A stretch of 64,000 nucleotides of DNA from Desulfacinum infernum DSM 9756 (GCF_900129305.1 NZ_FQVB01000007.1:1-64000); one strand, 5' to 3'; positions 42,448 through 51,466 are shown, counted from the first letter of the stretch. Made by a program: numbers and translations. Notes: generated from the sequence alone by a model not told the origin.

Positions 42448-43103
42448 GCCTCATCCCCCATGGTGATGGTGACACGCACCTGGCGGGCCTTCTTCCATCC
42501 CCGAAGCTGGGAGAGCATTCCCACAACGCCGCCCGCCACGAAGTCCTGGACGAAGTCTTTCATGGGCAGTTTCTTGCCGTCCAGTTGGACCAGCACCCGG
42601 GGTCGCTTTCTGTCCTTGAGATAGCGCTCTTCCAGAAACGACGCCACATGGCTCACCTGATGGAAGCCGAAACGGGGAACCCGAAGATCCGGGGCATCGT
42701 CGGTGACCAGGGCGATCAGGTTGTCCTTTTCGTCGCACAGCGGCACATCGGCCAGTTCCGAGCGAAAGACCTCGATCTTGGGAAAGTGGGATCGCTTGTA
42801 TCCCTCGGCGATCACAATGTCCTCGTCCCAGAAGTACCGGGATACCACCTCTTCCAGCGGCCATTCCCGGTCGATGGTGCGGATGGAGGCCACACGGGCG
42901 GGGGAGGCGATGGCGATGGTGCCGGCTCCCGCTTGGGCATGGCGCCAGGTGTCCTTGCCTTCCCGGTCCATGGTGAACCCGTGGACGTCGTGCTTGACGG
43001 TGCCCACCCGGTAGCCCCGGCGGGTCAGCTCGGGGATGAGCTTTTCCAGAAAGGTGGTTTTGCCCACGTTGGACTTTCCCACAAAACAGACGATGGGGAC
43101 CAT
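42444..43103 (-). CDS. mobB: MobB, GTP-binding molybdopterin-guanine dinucleotide adapter
   Basis: A P-loop GTPase (GKSNVGKTTFLEKL, residues about 9-22) is followed by KHDVHGF and EGYKRSHFPKIEVFR, both typical of MobB. The protein has 219 residues. About the last 60, after residue 160, form an extension (LVQLDGKKLPMKDFVQDFVA) also found in MobB-like proteins fused to a small extra domain. Its precise role beside MobA is unsettled in the literature. Confidence 0.92.
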   Translation of the reverse strand: MVPIVCFVGKSNVGKTTFLEKLIPELTRRGYRVGTVKHDVHGFTMDREGKDTWRHAQAGAGTIAIASPARVASIRTIDREWPLEEVVSRYFWDEDIVIAEGYKRSHFPKIEVFRSELADVPLCDEKDNLIALVTDDAPDLRVPRFGFHQVSHVASFLEERYLKDRKRPRVLVQLDGKKLPMKDFVQDFVAGGVVGMLSQLRGWKKARQVRVTITMGDEA

Positions 43104-43148
43104 GGAAGACCTCCTGTGGATCCCCCGGCACTTTTTCGAGCACCGGCT

Positions 43149-44594
43149 TCAATAGGAAACGTAGATGGTTTTCAGTTCCGTAAAGGCTTCCACTCCGAAG
43201 CGGGATTTTTCCCGCCCGAGACCACTCTGCTTCATGCCTCCAAAAGGGGCTTCCGGCCGCGCCTGGTGGATGTCGTTGATCCAGACGCTTCCGGCCTGGA
43301 TCCGGTGAGCCATGCGCAGCGCCCGGGACAGGTCGCCACAAAAGACATAGGCCGCCAGCCCGAAGGGGGTGTCGTTGGCCCCGTCCACGGCCTCCTGCTC
43401 ATCGGAGAAGGGAAGCACCAACAAGACGGGTCCGAAGATCTCTTCCCGCAGAATGTCCATTCCGGGGCGCAGATCGGTCAGAACGGTGGGTGGGAAATAG
43501 AGCCCCGAGTCCTTCCCCGGGGGCGGCCCCCCGAGGGCGAGAGCGGCGCCCTGGGAAAGGGCCTTCTGCACCTGTTTTCGGACGCGATCGAAGATGTGCG
43601 GGTTGTTGAGGGGACCCAGATCGGTTTCCGGGTCCCGGGGATCTCCCGCCTTGAGCGTGGCCGCGGCGGAGGTAAGTTTCTCAAGGACGGCATCCCAAAT
43701 TTCCCGGGCCACGTAGAGTCGTGTGATTCGATAGCAGTATTGGCCCGAGTTCTTGAAGGCCTGGGAGAGGATGGATGGCAGGAGCCGCACCCAGTCCGCG
43801 TCCCGGCAGAGGATGGCCGGGCAATGGCCGCCCAGCTCCAGGATCAGCCTTTTGACACCATCGGCCGCCAGCTTCTGAATGAATTTGCCCACCTCGGTGC
43901 TTCCCGTGAAGGTGACCAGGGCCACCTTGGGGTGGGCCGCCAGGGCCCTGCCCGTCTCGGGGCCCGGTCCCGTGACCACCTGGAAGACTCCCGGCGGAAG
44001 GCCCGCCTCCTCGGCCAGGCGCGCCAGTTCCAGGGTGGCCAGGGGTGTGTGCTCATCGGGCTTGGCCACCACGGCGCACCCGACGGCCAGGGCCGGGGTC
44101 GCTTTGGTCACCAGGGTGCTGATGGGGTAGTTGAAGGGCGTGATGGCCGCCACCACCCCGACGGGTTCCCGAAAGACAAGGGTCTGGCTGCCCGGCTGTC
44201 CGGTGAGGGGCAGATGCCCTGTCAGTCGGCGGGCTTCCTCGGCGAAGTAGTGGATGAGTTGGACGGCGTTTTCCACCTCCGCCCGCGCGGCGTGCAAGGG
44301 TTTTCCCGTTTCGCGGCAGTTCAGCAGGGACAGCTGGTCCAGCCGGCTGGAGACGGCTCGGGCCCATTCCAGGAGCAGGGAGGTCCGGTGCTCCACCGGG
44401 GCATCCGCCCAGGACGGCTGGGCCCGGAGCGCTCCGGCAACCGCTTTGTCCACCACCTGGTCGTTGCACAAGGGCACCCGCGCGATGACCTGGCCGGTGG
44501 CGGGATCGAGCACCGGAGTCCATTGCCCTGTGCGAACTTCACGGCCGCCGAGACGGCAGCCCACATCAAGAATATCTGTTTCCAGCTTGTTCAA
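43149..44594 (-). CDS. NAD(P)-dependent aldehyde dehydrogenase
   Basis: The product is 481 residues from a TTG start at 44594. This start is inferred from a promoter at 44662-44634 that excludes longer forms, with GGGGATGGG upstream. Family elements are present: ITPFNYPISTLVTKATPALA, the Glu of LILELGGH, the catalytic Cys of NSGQYCYR and EEIFGPVLLVLPF. The substrate aldehyde is unknown. It is the only gene of its unit, divergent from lgt. Confidence 0.9.
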   Translation of the reverse strand: MNKLETDILDVGCRLGGREVRTGQWTPVLDPATGQVIARVPLCNDQVVDKAVAGALRAQPSWADAPVEHRTSLLLEWARAVSSRLDQLSLLNCRETGKPLHAARAEVENAVQLIHYFAEEARRLTGHLPLTGQPGSQTLVFREPVGVVAAITPFNYPISTLVTKATPALAVGCAVVAKPDEHTPLATLELARLAEEAGLPPGVFQVVTGPGPETGRALAAHPKVALVTFTGSTEVGKFIQKLAADGVKRLILELGGHCPAILCRDADWVRLLPSILSQAFKNSGQYCYRITRLYVAREIWDAVLEKLTSAAATLKAGDPRDPETDLGPLNNPHIFDRVRKQVQKALSQGAALALGGPPPGKDSGLYFPPTVLTDLRPGMDILREEIFGPVLLVLPFSDEQEAVDGANDTPFGLAAYVFCGDLSRALRMAHRIQAGSVWINDIHQARPEAPFGGMKQSGLGREKSRFGVEAFTELKTIYVSY

Positions 44595-44633
44595 TGTCCC
44601 ATCCCCTGTCCGACTCCGAATGCAAGACGCAAA

Positions 44634-44662
44634 ACTATGGCACAGGGCCCATGGGCTGTCAA
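44634..44662 (-). promoter_or_regulatory. Promoter of the aldehyde dehydrogenase gene
   Basis: TTGACA (44662-44657) and CATAGT (44639-44634) are 17 bases apart on the minus strand. It lies back to back with the lgt promoter, the -35 boxes being about 20 bases apart. Confidence 0.65.
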
Positions 44663-44681
44663 TGAAGGGGCAGGGCCGTCG

Positions 44682-44710
44682 TTGACGGCCCAACGGGCCT
44701 GTGATTATAT
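44682..44710 (+). promoter_or_regulatory. Promoter of the lgt operon
   Basis: TTGACG (44682-44687) and TTATAT (44705-44710) are 17 bases apart. The -10 box covers the ATG at 44709, so translation should start further on, at GTG 44736. Confidence 0.7.
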
Positions 44711-44735
44711 GCTCGGGCGGGAGGAGAAAAGAACG

Positions 44736-45530
44736 GTGATACCCTATCCCCAGATCGACCCGGAGATCGTGGCCGTCGGCCCCCTTCGCATCCGCTGGTA
44801 CGGGCTCATGTACGTGCTGGGATTCCTGGCGGCGTACGTGCTCGTACCCCGGCAGCCCAAGGCCCGTCGGATCGGCTTATCCCGGGAGGTCGTCCCGGAC
44901 CTGATCTTCTTCCTTGCCGTGGGACTGGTGGCGGGAGCACGCCTCGGCTACCTTCTCTTCTATCAGGCGCACAACTGGGCCTTTTACCTGGAGCATCCGC
45001 TGGAGATCATCGCCACCTGGCACGGGGGGATGTCCTTCCACGGCGGCCTTGTGGGAACGGTTCTGGCGGGCTGGATCTTTTGTCGGCGAAGGGGCCTGCT
45101 GTTTTCGGCCGTGGCGGATTGCGTCGTCGTGACGGCTCCCATCGGGCTGGGCTTGGGCCGGATTGGAAACTTCATCAACGGGGAACTCTTCGGCCGGCCC
45201 ACGCAGGTTCCCTGGGCCATGGTGTTTCCCGGAGGAGGGGCTGTTCCCCGACACCCCTCCCAGCTCTATGAAGCTCTTTTTGAGGGACTGGTCCTTTTCG
45301 TGATACTTTGGGTCTTGTCCCGAAAAGACCGGTGGGACGGTTTTCTGGTTGCTGCCTTTCTTTTCTTTTACGGGCTCTTCCGGTTCTTCCTGGAGTACTT
45401 CCGGGAGCCGGACCCGCAGCTGGGCTATGTGCTGGCAACCCTGACCATGGGCCAGCTGTTGTGCCTGGGGATGATGGCGATTGCCGCAGGCCTGTACGCT
45501 TACGGAACCCGAAGGTATGCGGTGGAGTGA
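44736..45530 (+). CDS. lgt: Prolipoprotein diacylglyceryl transferase
   Basis: Lgt attaches diacylglycerol to the lipobox cysteine of prelipoproteins at the inner membrane. GTG 44736 is chosen because GGGAGGAG stands about 9 bases upstream and the promoter -10 box overlaps the earlier ATG. The 264 residues have seven hydrophobic segments with RIRWYGLMYVLGF, the catalytic WHGGMSFHGG, RIGNFINGELFGRPT and RFFLEYFREPD. It leads a unit with the CoA-transferase fusion (4 bases downstream). Confidence 0.94.
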   Translation: MIPYPQIDPEIVAVGPLRIRWYGLMYVLGFLAAYVLVPRQPKARRIGLSREVVPDLIFFLAVGLVAGARLGYLLFYQAHNWAFYLEHPLEIIATWHGGMSFHGGLVGTVLAGWIFCRRRGLLFSAVADCVVVTAPIGLGLGRIGNFINGELFGRPTQVPWAMVFPGGGAVPRHPSQLYEALFEGLVLFVILWVLSRKDRWDGFLVAAFLFFYGLFRFFLEYFREPDPQLGYVLATLTMGQLLCLGMMAIAAGLYAYGTRRYAVE

Positions 45531-45533
45531 GAC

Positions 45534-47459
45534 ATGATGGAAGGTGTGGTGAGCGGTGTGGAAGGCGGGACGTCCGCTGCCTGGCAGGAGTTGTTCCAGG
45601 ACAAGGTGACGGATACCCGGAGGGCCTTTCGAGAACTGAGGCGCGGCCAGCGCATCTTCATCGGGTCGGGCTGTGGAGAGCCCCAGTACCTGGTGCGTGC
45701 CCTGGAAGAGCACCTGCCCAAGCTGGCGGACCTGGAGATCCTCCATATTCTCAGTCTGGGCAAGCACACCTTCCTGGAAGAGAGTTACCACGACAAGTGC
45801 CGTTTGAAGTCCTTCTTCGTGGCCGCGGCGTCCCGGGAGGCCGTGGCCGAAGGGCGTGCCGACTACACCCCGGTGAATCTGGTGGATGTGCCCAAGCTGT
45901 TTCGAAGCGGCGTGCTGCCCATCGACGTGGCCCTCATCCAGGTGTCCGAGCCGGACCAGCACGGTTTTTGCTCCCTGGGCATCTCCGTGGATATCGTGAA
46001 GGCGGCGGCGGAAAGCGCCCGATTCGTGATCGCCCAGATCAATGGGCGCATGCCCCGGACCCTGGGAGACTCCTTCATCCATGTCAGCGATCTGGACGCC
46101 CTCATCCCGTGGGACGAGCCTCTCCTGGAGATGCCTCCTCCGCCCATCAACGACGTGGCCAAAGCCATCGGGGCCCAGGTGGCCAAGCTCATCGAGGACG
46201 GTTCCACCCTGCGCGTGGGCGTGGGATCCGTGCCCAGCGCCGTGCTCTACGCCCTGGAAGACAAGAAGGACCTGGGGGTTCACACGGACATGCTCACCGA
46301 TCCCTACGTGGATTTGGTGGAGAAGGGGGTTATCACCAACGCCCGAAAAACCCTGCACCCGGGCAAGATCATCGCCAGCTTTTGCCTCGGAACCAAGAAG
46401 CTCTACGATTTTGTCCACAACAACCCCATGGTGGCCTTTCATCCCGTGGAGTACACCAACAACTACCTGGTCATCTCCCAGAACGAAAAGATGGTCACGC
46501 TCAACTCGGCCCTGGAAGTGGATCTGACCGGACAGGTGTGCTCCGATTCCGTGGGATACCAGATCTACAGCGGCGTGGGCGGATCGGTGGACTTTCTGCG
46601 CGGGGCCAGAAATTCCCGGGGCGGTAAGGCCATCGTGGTGCTCCCGTCCACCACCCTGGACGGGCAGTCGCGCATCGTACCCGAATTGACGGAGGGCGGC
46701 GGGGTGGTCACCACCCGCGGCGGGGTGCAATACGTGGTGACCGAATACGGCATCGCCCAGCTCCAAGGCCGCAGCCTTCGGGAGAGGGCCCTGGCGCTGA
46801 TCGGCATCGCCCATCCCGACTTCAGGGAGGACCTTACCCGGCACGCCTACCGGATGAAGGTGTTGCGCCGGGAGCTGTTCGCCATCAGCTCGGCCCGGGC
46901 CATCTATCCGGAGAATCTGGAGGTCTCCCAGGTGTTCGACGAAGAGACCCGCGTCTTCTTCCGGCCCGCCAAACCCACGGACGAGCGCCTCATTCGAGAA
47001 TTCTTCTATTCGCTACCCAAGGACGAATCCTACATCCGCTTCCTCTCCACCATGAAGGTCTATCCCCAGGTGGATGTGAACAAGCTGATCAACATCGACT
47101 ACGAGAAGGAGATGACCCTGGTGGGGCTGGTGGGGGACATGGAGGCGGAGCGGGTGGTGGCGGTGGGCCGTTACGTGGTGGACGAGGAGACCCTCATCGC
47201 CGAGGTGGACTTCGCCGTCCATCCCGACTACGGGCGCAAGGGCATCGCCTCCTTCATGATCCAGTATCTTTCGGAGATCGCCAAAAAGAGCGGGGTGCGT
47301 CAGTTCAGGGCCTACATCAGCGCCGGGAACGAGCGCGTTTTCGGTGTGTTTCAGAAGCTGGGCTATTTCATGGAGAGCTCCTTCATGGAAGGCCTTTACG
47401 AAATTCGGGTGCACTTCGACCGAACGGCCGATGCCTGTCTGACGGAAAGGCCTGAGTGA
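45534..47459 (+). CDS. CoA-transferase/acetyl-CoA hydrolase fused to a GNAT acetyltransferase domain
   Basis: The product is 641 residues. About 1-470 form an acetyl-CoA hydrolase/4-hydroxybutyrate CoA-transferase-type enzyme with IFIGSGCGEPQYLVRAL, ARKTLHPGKIIASFCLGT, VEYTNNYLVIS and the catalytic Glu in VVTEYGIAQLQG. From about 485 a GNAT domain begins (FFRPAKPTDERLIREF) with acetyl-CoA loop HPDYGRKGIASFMI. Such fusions suggest the activity is linked to, or controlled by, lysine acetylation (inference). Substrate acids are unknown. The gene after it overlaps by 4 bases. Confidence 0.9.
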   Translation: MMEGVVSGVEGGTSAAWQELFQDKVTDTRRAFRELRRGQRIFIGSGCGEPQYLVRALEEHLPKLADLEILHILSLGKHTFLEESYHDKCRLKSFFVAAASREAVAEGRADYTPVNLVDVPKLFRSGVLPIDVALIQVSEPDQHGFCSLGISVDIVKAAAESARFVIAQINGRMPRTLGDSFIHVSDLDALIPWDEPLLEMPPPPINDVAKAIGAQVAKLIEDGSTLRVGVGSVPSAVLYALEDKKDLGVHTDMLTDPYVDLVEKGVITNARKTLHPGKIIASFCLGTKKLYDFVHNNPMVAFHPVEYTNNYLVISQNEKMVTLNSALEVDLTGQVCSDSVGYQIYSGVGGSVDFLRGARNSRGGKAIVVLPSTTLDGQSRIVPELTEGGGVVTTRGGVQYVVTEYGIAQLQGRSLRERALALIGIAHPDFREDLTRHAYRMKVLRRELFAISSARAIYPENLEVSQVFDEETRVFFRPAKPTDERLIREFFYSLPKDESYIRFLSTMKVYPQVDVNKLINIDYEKEMTLVGLVGDMEAERVVAVGRYVVDEETLIAEVDFAVHPDYGRKGIASFMIQYLSEIAKKSGVRQFRAYISAGNERVFGVFQKLGYFMESSFMEGLYEIRVHFDRTADACLTERPE

Positions 47460-48391
47460 TGGAAATGGAAGGGGCGTCGGGATCCCGAAGGGGGGGACCC
47501 GGTGCGGATCTGGCGGAGCAGGTGAGAGCGCTGAGGGCTTGCGTTGAAAGGCTTCAAAAGGAGGTGGATTTCTTAAAGGCGTCTCAGAGGCGGTGGGTCC
47601 ACCCCGTGGAGAGCGCCCTCTGGCAGCGCGGCCTTCCCATCATCGGCCATGGGGATCACTCGCAGGTGCTTTTGCCCGCCAACGCGCCGGAAGACCACGT
47701 GGAGATCTTCTATGCACTGATGCGCCGCTATTCCTTTCGCCTCTTTCTGCGCGACCTGATTCATACCCCCAAGGCGGCCGGGACGGACCATCTCACCCGC
47801 TACTGCGCTCCGCGCACCGTCCGCCGTTACCTCAAGATCCTTTCGGACCTGAACCTGGTGCGTATCCGGCGGAGCGGTGCTTACGAACTGCTGAGCCCCC
47901 GGGTGACGAGCTTCGGCCCCACGCTGGAGTGGTACGTGTGGCAGCTCTTCCAAAGGGAATTCCTCGCCCCGGCCCTCTTCGACGTGCGGCTCAACCGAAC
48001 CCGGCACGGCGGAGACTATGATGTCATCGCGCTGCTCAACGGCCGTCTCGTCTACGTGGAGGTCAAGTCGTCGCCCCCGCGGGGAGTGGAAATGCCGGCG
48101 GTTCGGGCTTTCCTGAACCGGCTCGATGACCTGCAGCCCCATGTGGCCGTCTTTCTGGTGGACACGGAACTTCGCATGCGGGATAAGATCGTTCCACTGT
48201 TCGGGAAAGCCCTTGGGTTCGAGGAACAGCCGGAAGAGGGCCGGCCCGTCGAGCGTTTGGTCAGGGAAATCTTCCATATCGGCCATGCCGTGTATCTCAT
48301 CAACAGCCAGAAGGGCATCTACAGCAATCTTCGCACGTGCCTGAGGGATTCGTTCCGATGCCGCCTTCCGGCGGCCGGCGAAAACAGATGA
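47456..48391 (+). CDS. Hypothetical protein with winged-HTH-like region and PD-(D/E)xK nuclease-like motif
   Basis: The product is 311 residues. The N-terminus has a short coiled coil (LAEQVRALRACVERLQKEVD). The middle looks like a winged helix (TRYCAPRTVRRYLKILSDLN, then LVRIRRSGAYEL). The C-terminal half has RHGGDYDVIALLNGRLVYVE followed by VKSS, with Asp 187/189, Glu 202 and Lys 204 arranged as in PD-(D/E)xK restriction-type nucleases. Nuclease activity is therefore possible, but the fold call is by eye. It overlaps the CoA-transferase gene by 4 bases. No modification methylase is nearby. Confidence 0.75.
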   Translation: MMEMEGASGSRRGGPGADLAEQVRALRACVERLQKEVDFLKASQRRWVHPVESALWQRGLPIIGHGDHSQVLLPANAPEDHVEIFYALMRRYSFRLFLRDLIHTPKAAGTDHLTRYCAPRTVRRYLKILSDLNLVRIRRSGAYELLSPRVTSFGPTLEWYVWQLFQREFLAPALFDVRLNRTRHGGDYDVIALLNGRLVYVEVKSSPPRGVEMPAVRAFLNRLDDLQPHVAVFLVDTELRMRDKIVPLFGKALGFEEQPEEGRPVERLVREIFHIGHAVYLINSQKGIYSNLRTCLRDSFRCRLPAAGENR

Positions 48392-48437
48392 TGGCGACCG
48401 GTGGTGAATACAGACGAGACAGGAGAGAAGGGATCCG

Positions 48438-49106
48438 ATGAAACTCAGAGATCGACTCTACGCATATCCCTGGGAAAGCATGACCGAAAACAATTGCAAC
48501 GCTTACCTGATCGACGGCCCCGTCCGCACCCTGATCGATCCGGGGCACGCCCACGCCCTGCATCACCTGGAGGCCAAAATGGCCCAGGACGGCTTCACCT
48601 TCGAAGACGTGCACCTGGCCCTGGCCACCCATCCCCATCCGGATCACTGCGAGGGGCTTTTGGCACTCCGGGACCTGGGGGTCAAGACGGCCATGCACGT
48701 GGACGCGGACTCCTTCATCCGCAGCTTCAATGACCAGTGGCGGCAGATGACCGGTCAGGAGATGCCCGAATTCCAGATGGACTTTTACCTCAAGGAGGGC
48801 ACCCTGGAGCTGGGTACGGAAAGCCTCCAGGTGCTGGAAACACCCGGTCATGCGCCGGGGTCCGTGTGCCTGCTCTGGGAAGGGCAAGGGGTGCTCTTTT
48901 CCGGTGACGTGGTTTTCGCCCAAAGCGTGGGCCGGGTGGACCTGCCGGGCGGCGACGCGGCCCAGCTGATCGAAAGCCTGGAAAAGCTCATGGGGCTGGA
49001 CGTGGAGCTGCTCTGTCCCGGGCACGGGCCGTGGATCGAAGGGCGGGGAGCGGTGAAGGAGAACTTCTACATCATCCGACAGTACATCTTCGGGACGGGC
49101 CGCTGA
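48438..49106 (+). CDS. MBL-fold metallohydrolase
   Basis: The product is 222 residues of metallo-beta-lactamase fold with the metal motif THPHPDH (His 65, 67, Asp 69, His 70), a third His in LETPGHAPGS, Asp in FSGDVVF and the terminal His in LCPGHGPW. It resembles glyoxalase II and related thioester hydrolases. Substrate is unknown. AGGAGAGAAGGG precedes ATG 48438. It follows the preceding gene by 46 bases and is probably in the lgt transcript. Confidence 0.92.
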   Translation: MKLRDRLYAYPWESMTENNCNAYLIDGPVRTLIDPGHAHALHHLEAKMAQDGFTFEDVHLALATHPHPDHCEGLLALRDLGVKTAMHVDADSFIRSFNDQWRQMTGQEMPEFQMDFYLKEGTLELGTESLQVLETPGHAPGSVCLLWEGQGVLFSGDVVFAQSVGRVDLPGGDAAQLIESLEKLMGLDVELLCPGHGPWIEGRGAVKENFYIIRQYIFGTGR

Positions 49107-49151
49107 GAACCGGGGCACTCGCTTCCCCGACCTTCGGGCGGACCGCCACCG

Positions 49152-49694
49152 TCACGGCCTGCCGCCGGAAAGCCATGCCCCCTTGATCTCCTCGATCCTC
49201 CGGACCAACCGGTCCCGCCGGGCATCCCCGCGGGGAGACTTCCCCGGCGGCCCCACCTGGATGGCGTCTCCCCGGATGCCCATCCTTTCGAGCTCCGAAA
49301 GGAGGGCCTTCTTCTGCTCGCTTTCCGCCTCTTCCGTTTGGGAGTGAAACGCTTCCAGCAGGCGGCCCAGTTCCTCCACAAACCTCCGTTCTCCTTCCCG
49401 GGCCACGGCTTTCAGTGCCGCCATGGCCGCTCCCGCCGACTCGGAGGATTCCAGGCGATCCAAAAGCCCCCGGATCACCTCCATGCGGACGGCCTCGCGG
49501 AAGGAATCGGGCACCTGGGCCAGGGCCTCCTGGAGCTGCTCCGGTTGCCAGAGTCCTTCCACGGCCTTGTGGACATATCCCGGGGCCTTTTCCAGATGTT
49601 CGGCCCGCTCGGCGGCCCGGCGCTCTTCTTCGCTCATGATCATGTGCCTGGTTCTTTCCATGACGAGATCGATGGTGCTCTTGATTTCCGCCAT
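49152..49694 (-). CDS. Hypothetical helical protein
   Basis: The product is 180 residues, very rich in Glu, Arg and Ala, predicted all helical with coiled-coil stretches (RAAERAEHLEKA, RRFVEELGRLLEAFHS, EAESEQKKALLSELERMG). There is no signal peptide. GGAGAGG precedes ATG 49694. No family was recognised. It converges with the MBL gene and is divergent from ftsE. Confidence 0.75.
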   Translation of the reverse strand: MAEIKSTIDLVMERTRHMIMSEEERRAAERAEHLEKAPGYVHKAVEGLWQPEQLQEALAQVPDSFREAVRMEVIRGLLDRLESSESAGAAMAALKAVAREGERRFVEELGRLLEAFHSQTEEAESEQKKALLSELERMGIRGDAIQVGPPGKSPRGDARRDRLVRRIEEIKGAWLSGGRP

Positions 49695-49759
49695 AGGTTT
49701 CCTCTCCTGCCGATTGGTTGGCTGGTCTTGAAGGCTTCCAGGGCCCTGAATATATCTCC

Positions 49760-49788
49760 TTGACAGAAGAGGGGCAATCCCCTAAAAA
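49760..49788 (+). promoter_or_regulatory. Promoter of the ftsE-ftsX-envC-ctpA operon
   Basis: TTGACA (49760-49765) and TAAAAA (49783-49788) are 17 bases apart, in a locally A/T-rich stretch before ftsE. Confidence 0.65.
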
Positions 49789-49824
49789 AGAAAACTTATT
49801 CTAAGTATTTCATGAGGATAACAT

Positions 49825-50559
49825 TTGCAGATGGCCTCACTCCCGCTCATCCAGTGCTTCCACGTGGCCAAGAGTTATGTGGCCGGGGAGGACATCCTTC
49901 GGGACGCCAACCTCCAGATTCTCAAGGGGGAATTCCTGTTCCTCATGGGACCCAGCGGGGCGGGCAAGAGTACCTTCCTCAAGATGCTCCTGGGCCTCGA
50001 AGCTCCCACCCGGGGCCATATCCTGGTGGACGGAAGAAACATCCACCGCTTGTCCCGCAAGGATATTCCCGCCTACCGGCGAACGGTGGGCATGGTTTTT
50101 CAGGACTTCAAGCTGCTGCCCCGGGACTCCGTGGCCTACAACGTGGCCCTGCCCCTTGTGGCCGCTGGGCGCCCGCCCGGCCTGGTGCGCAGCAAGGTGA
50201 AGGCCCTTTTGCAATTTGTGGGGCTGGAAAAGAAGGCAGGCACCCCTTGCTGCCGGCTGTCGGGAGGCGAGCAGCAGCGGGTGGCCCTGGCGAGGGCGGT
50301 GGCCAACGATCCCTGGATCCTGTTGGCGGACGAGCCCACGGGAAACCTGGATCCGTGTGCATCCGCCGTGGTCATGGAGCTCATGAAGGCCGTGCACGAC
50401 CGTGGGACCACGGTGGTGGTGGCCACGCATGACCCGTCTCTGTTGGAGCACATTCCCGAAGCTCGCCGGGTGCACATCCACGAGGGCGTCTTTTACGAGG
50501 AGGCGGAAGCTTCCTCAACCGTCTGTGCATCCGCGTTGGGAGGCCCCGGATGGGATTGA
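49825..50559 (+). CDS. ftsE: Cell division ATP-binding protein FtsE
   Basis: FtsE is the ABC ATPase that with FtsX controls septal peptidoglycan hydrolysis. Walker A GPSGAGKST (about residues 41-49), Q-loop MVFQDFKLLP, signature LSGGEQQRVALARA, Walker B ILLADEPTGNLDP and H-loop ATHD are complete. TTG 49825 is used because GAGGA is 6 bases upstream. ATG 49831 is an alternative, and the difference is two residues. The C-terminal 20 residues overlap the ftsX start by 10 bases. Confidence 0.94.
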   Translation: MQMASLPLIQCFHVAKSYVAGEDILRDANLQILKGEFLFLMGPSGAGKSTFLKMLLGLEAPTRGHILVDGRNIHRLSRKDIPAYRRTVGMVFQDFKLLPRDSVAYNVALPLVAAGRPPGLVRSKVKALLQFVGLEKKAGTPCCRLSGGEQQRVALARAVANDPWILLADEPTGNLDPCASAVVMELMKAVHDRGTTVVVATHDPSLLEHIPEARRVHIHEGVFYEEAEASSTVCASALGGPGWD

Positions 50560-51440
50560 GCCGTTGGGGATACTATCTGGCGCGGGCGGTGGGCGGATTC
50601 AGGAAAAACCCCCTGCCGGCGAGCGTGAGTGTGCTGGTCGTGGCGTTGAGCCTTTTCCTGACCTGGCTTTTCTGTCTTGGTCTTTGGGGGATTTACCGGG
50701 TGGTGCCTCACCTGTTTTCCCCATCCAAGGCGGTCGTCTACCTGGAAAAGGGCCTTTCGGTCCAGGAAACGGAACGGGTGAAAAAAACCGTTGCCGGCTG
50801 GTCTTTTGTGGAAGAATGCCGCTACAAGAGCCCTGAAGAGGTGCTGGAGGAACTGCGAAGACGCTATGCAGGATGGGACGATGTATTCCAAGGGCTCGAC
50901 GAAAACCCCCTGCCGCCCGCCCTGGAGGTGCGCTTGCGAGCTTCGGACGACATGGAGGCGGCGCTTCGTTCGTTTGAAGAGCAGGCGCGATCGCTGGGCG
51001 GGGTCCAAGATGTGCTCACGGCACAGGCCTGGTCCGCGGAAACTCGCCGCCTGATGCGGACCCTCATGGGGGCGGGGATCTTTTTGGCGGGGGCCCTGCT
51101 TGTAAGTTCCATCCTTATTGTTGCCAATACGGTGCGGCTGGCCTTTTACGGGCGCAGGGACGAATGGGAAGTGCTCCTGGTGGTCGGGGCGCCGCCGTCT
51201 TTTATCAAGATGCCGTTCTATCTGGAAGGGATCTTGCAAGGTGTTCTGGGAGCCGTTTGTGCCGCTTTTCCCCTGTGGGGCGTGGTGCGGCTGGCTGCGG
51301 AGGTGTTGCCTCCGGGCCTGTGGGCGGGCGCTTTGGGCCTTGGGGACGCCGGAGCCCTTCTGGGCGTCTTGATTTTGACCGGGGCGGGATTGAGCTGGCT
51401 GGGGGCGAGGCTGGCGCTTCGCCGTGTGGTGTCCTACTGA
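50550..51440 (+). CDS. ftsX: Cell division permease FtsX
   Basis: The product is 296 residues: a cytoplasmic N-terminus, first membrane helix (SVSVLVVALSLFLTWLFCLG), a periplasmic domain of about 100 residues containing SVQETERVKKTVAGW, then three further helices. This is the FtsX topology. The periplasmic domain should contact the EnvC-like protein encoded 26 bases downstream. Confidence 0.93.
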   Translation: MGLSRWGYYLARAVGGFRKNPLPASVSVLVVALSLFLTWLFCLGLWGIYRVVPHLFSPSKAVVYLEKGLSVQETERVKKTVAGWSFVEECRYKSPEEVLEELRRRYAGWDDVFQGLDENPLPPALEVRLRASDDMEAALRSFEEQARSLGGVQDVLTAQAWSAETRRLMRTLMGAGIFLAGALLVSSILIVANTVRLAFYGRRDEWEVLLVVGAPPSFIKMPFYLEGILQGVLGAVCAAFPLWGVVRLAAEVLPPGLWAGALGLGDAGALLGVLILTGAGLSWLGARLALRRVVSY

Positions 51441-51466
51441 TCCGGGCCGGATCCCGAGGGTGTCCG

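Noticed and set aside
44709-44711. ATG start for lgt
   Set aside because: It lies inside the predicted -10 box, so it would not be transcribed. GTG 44736 has a ribosome site.
42585-44735. N-terminal extension of the lgt frame over mobB and the aldehyde dehydrogenase
   Set aside because: The extension is antisense to two well-supported genes. The lgt promoter and GTG 44736 define the real gene.
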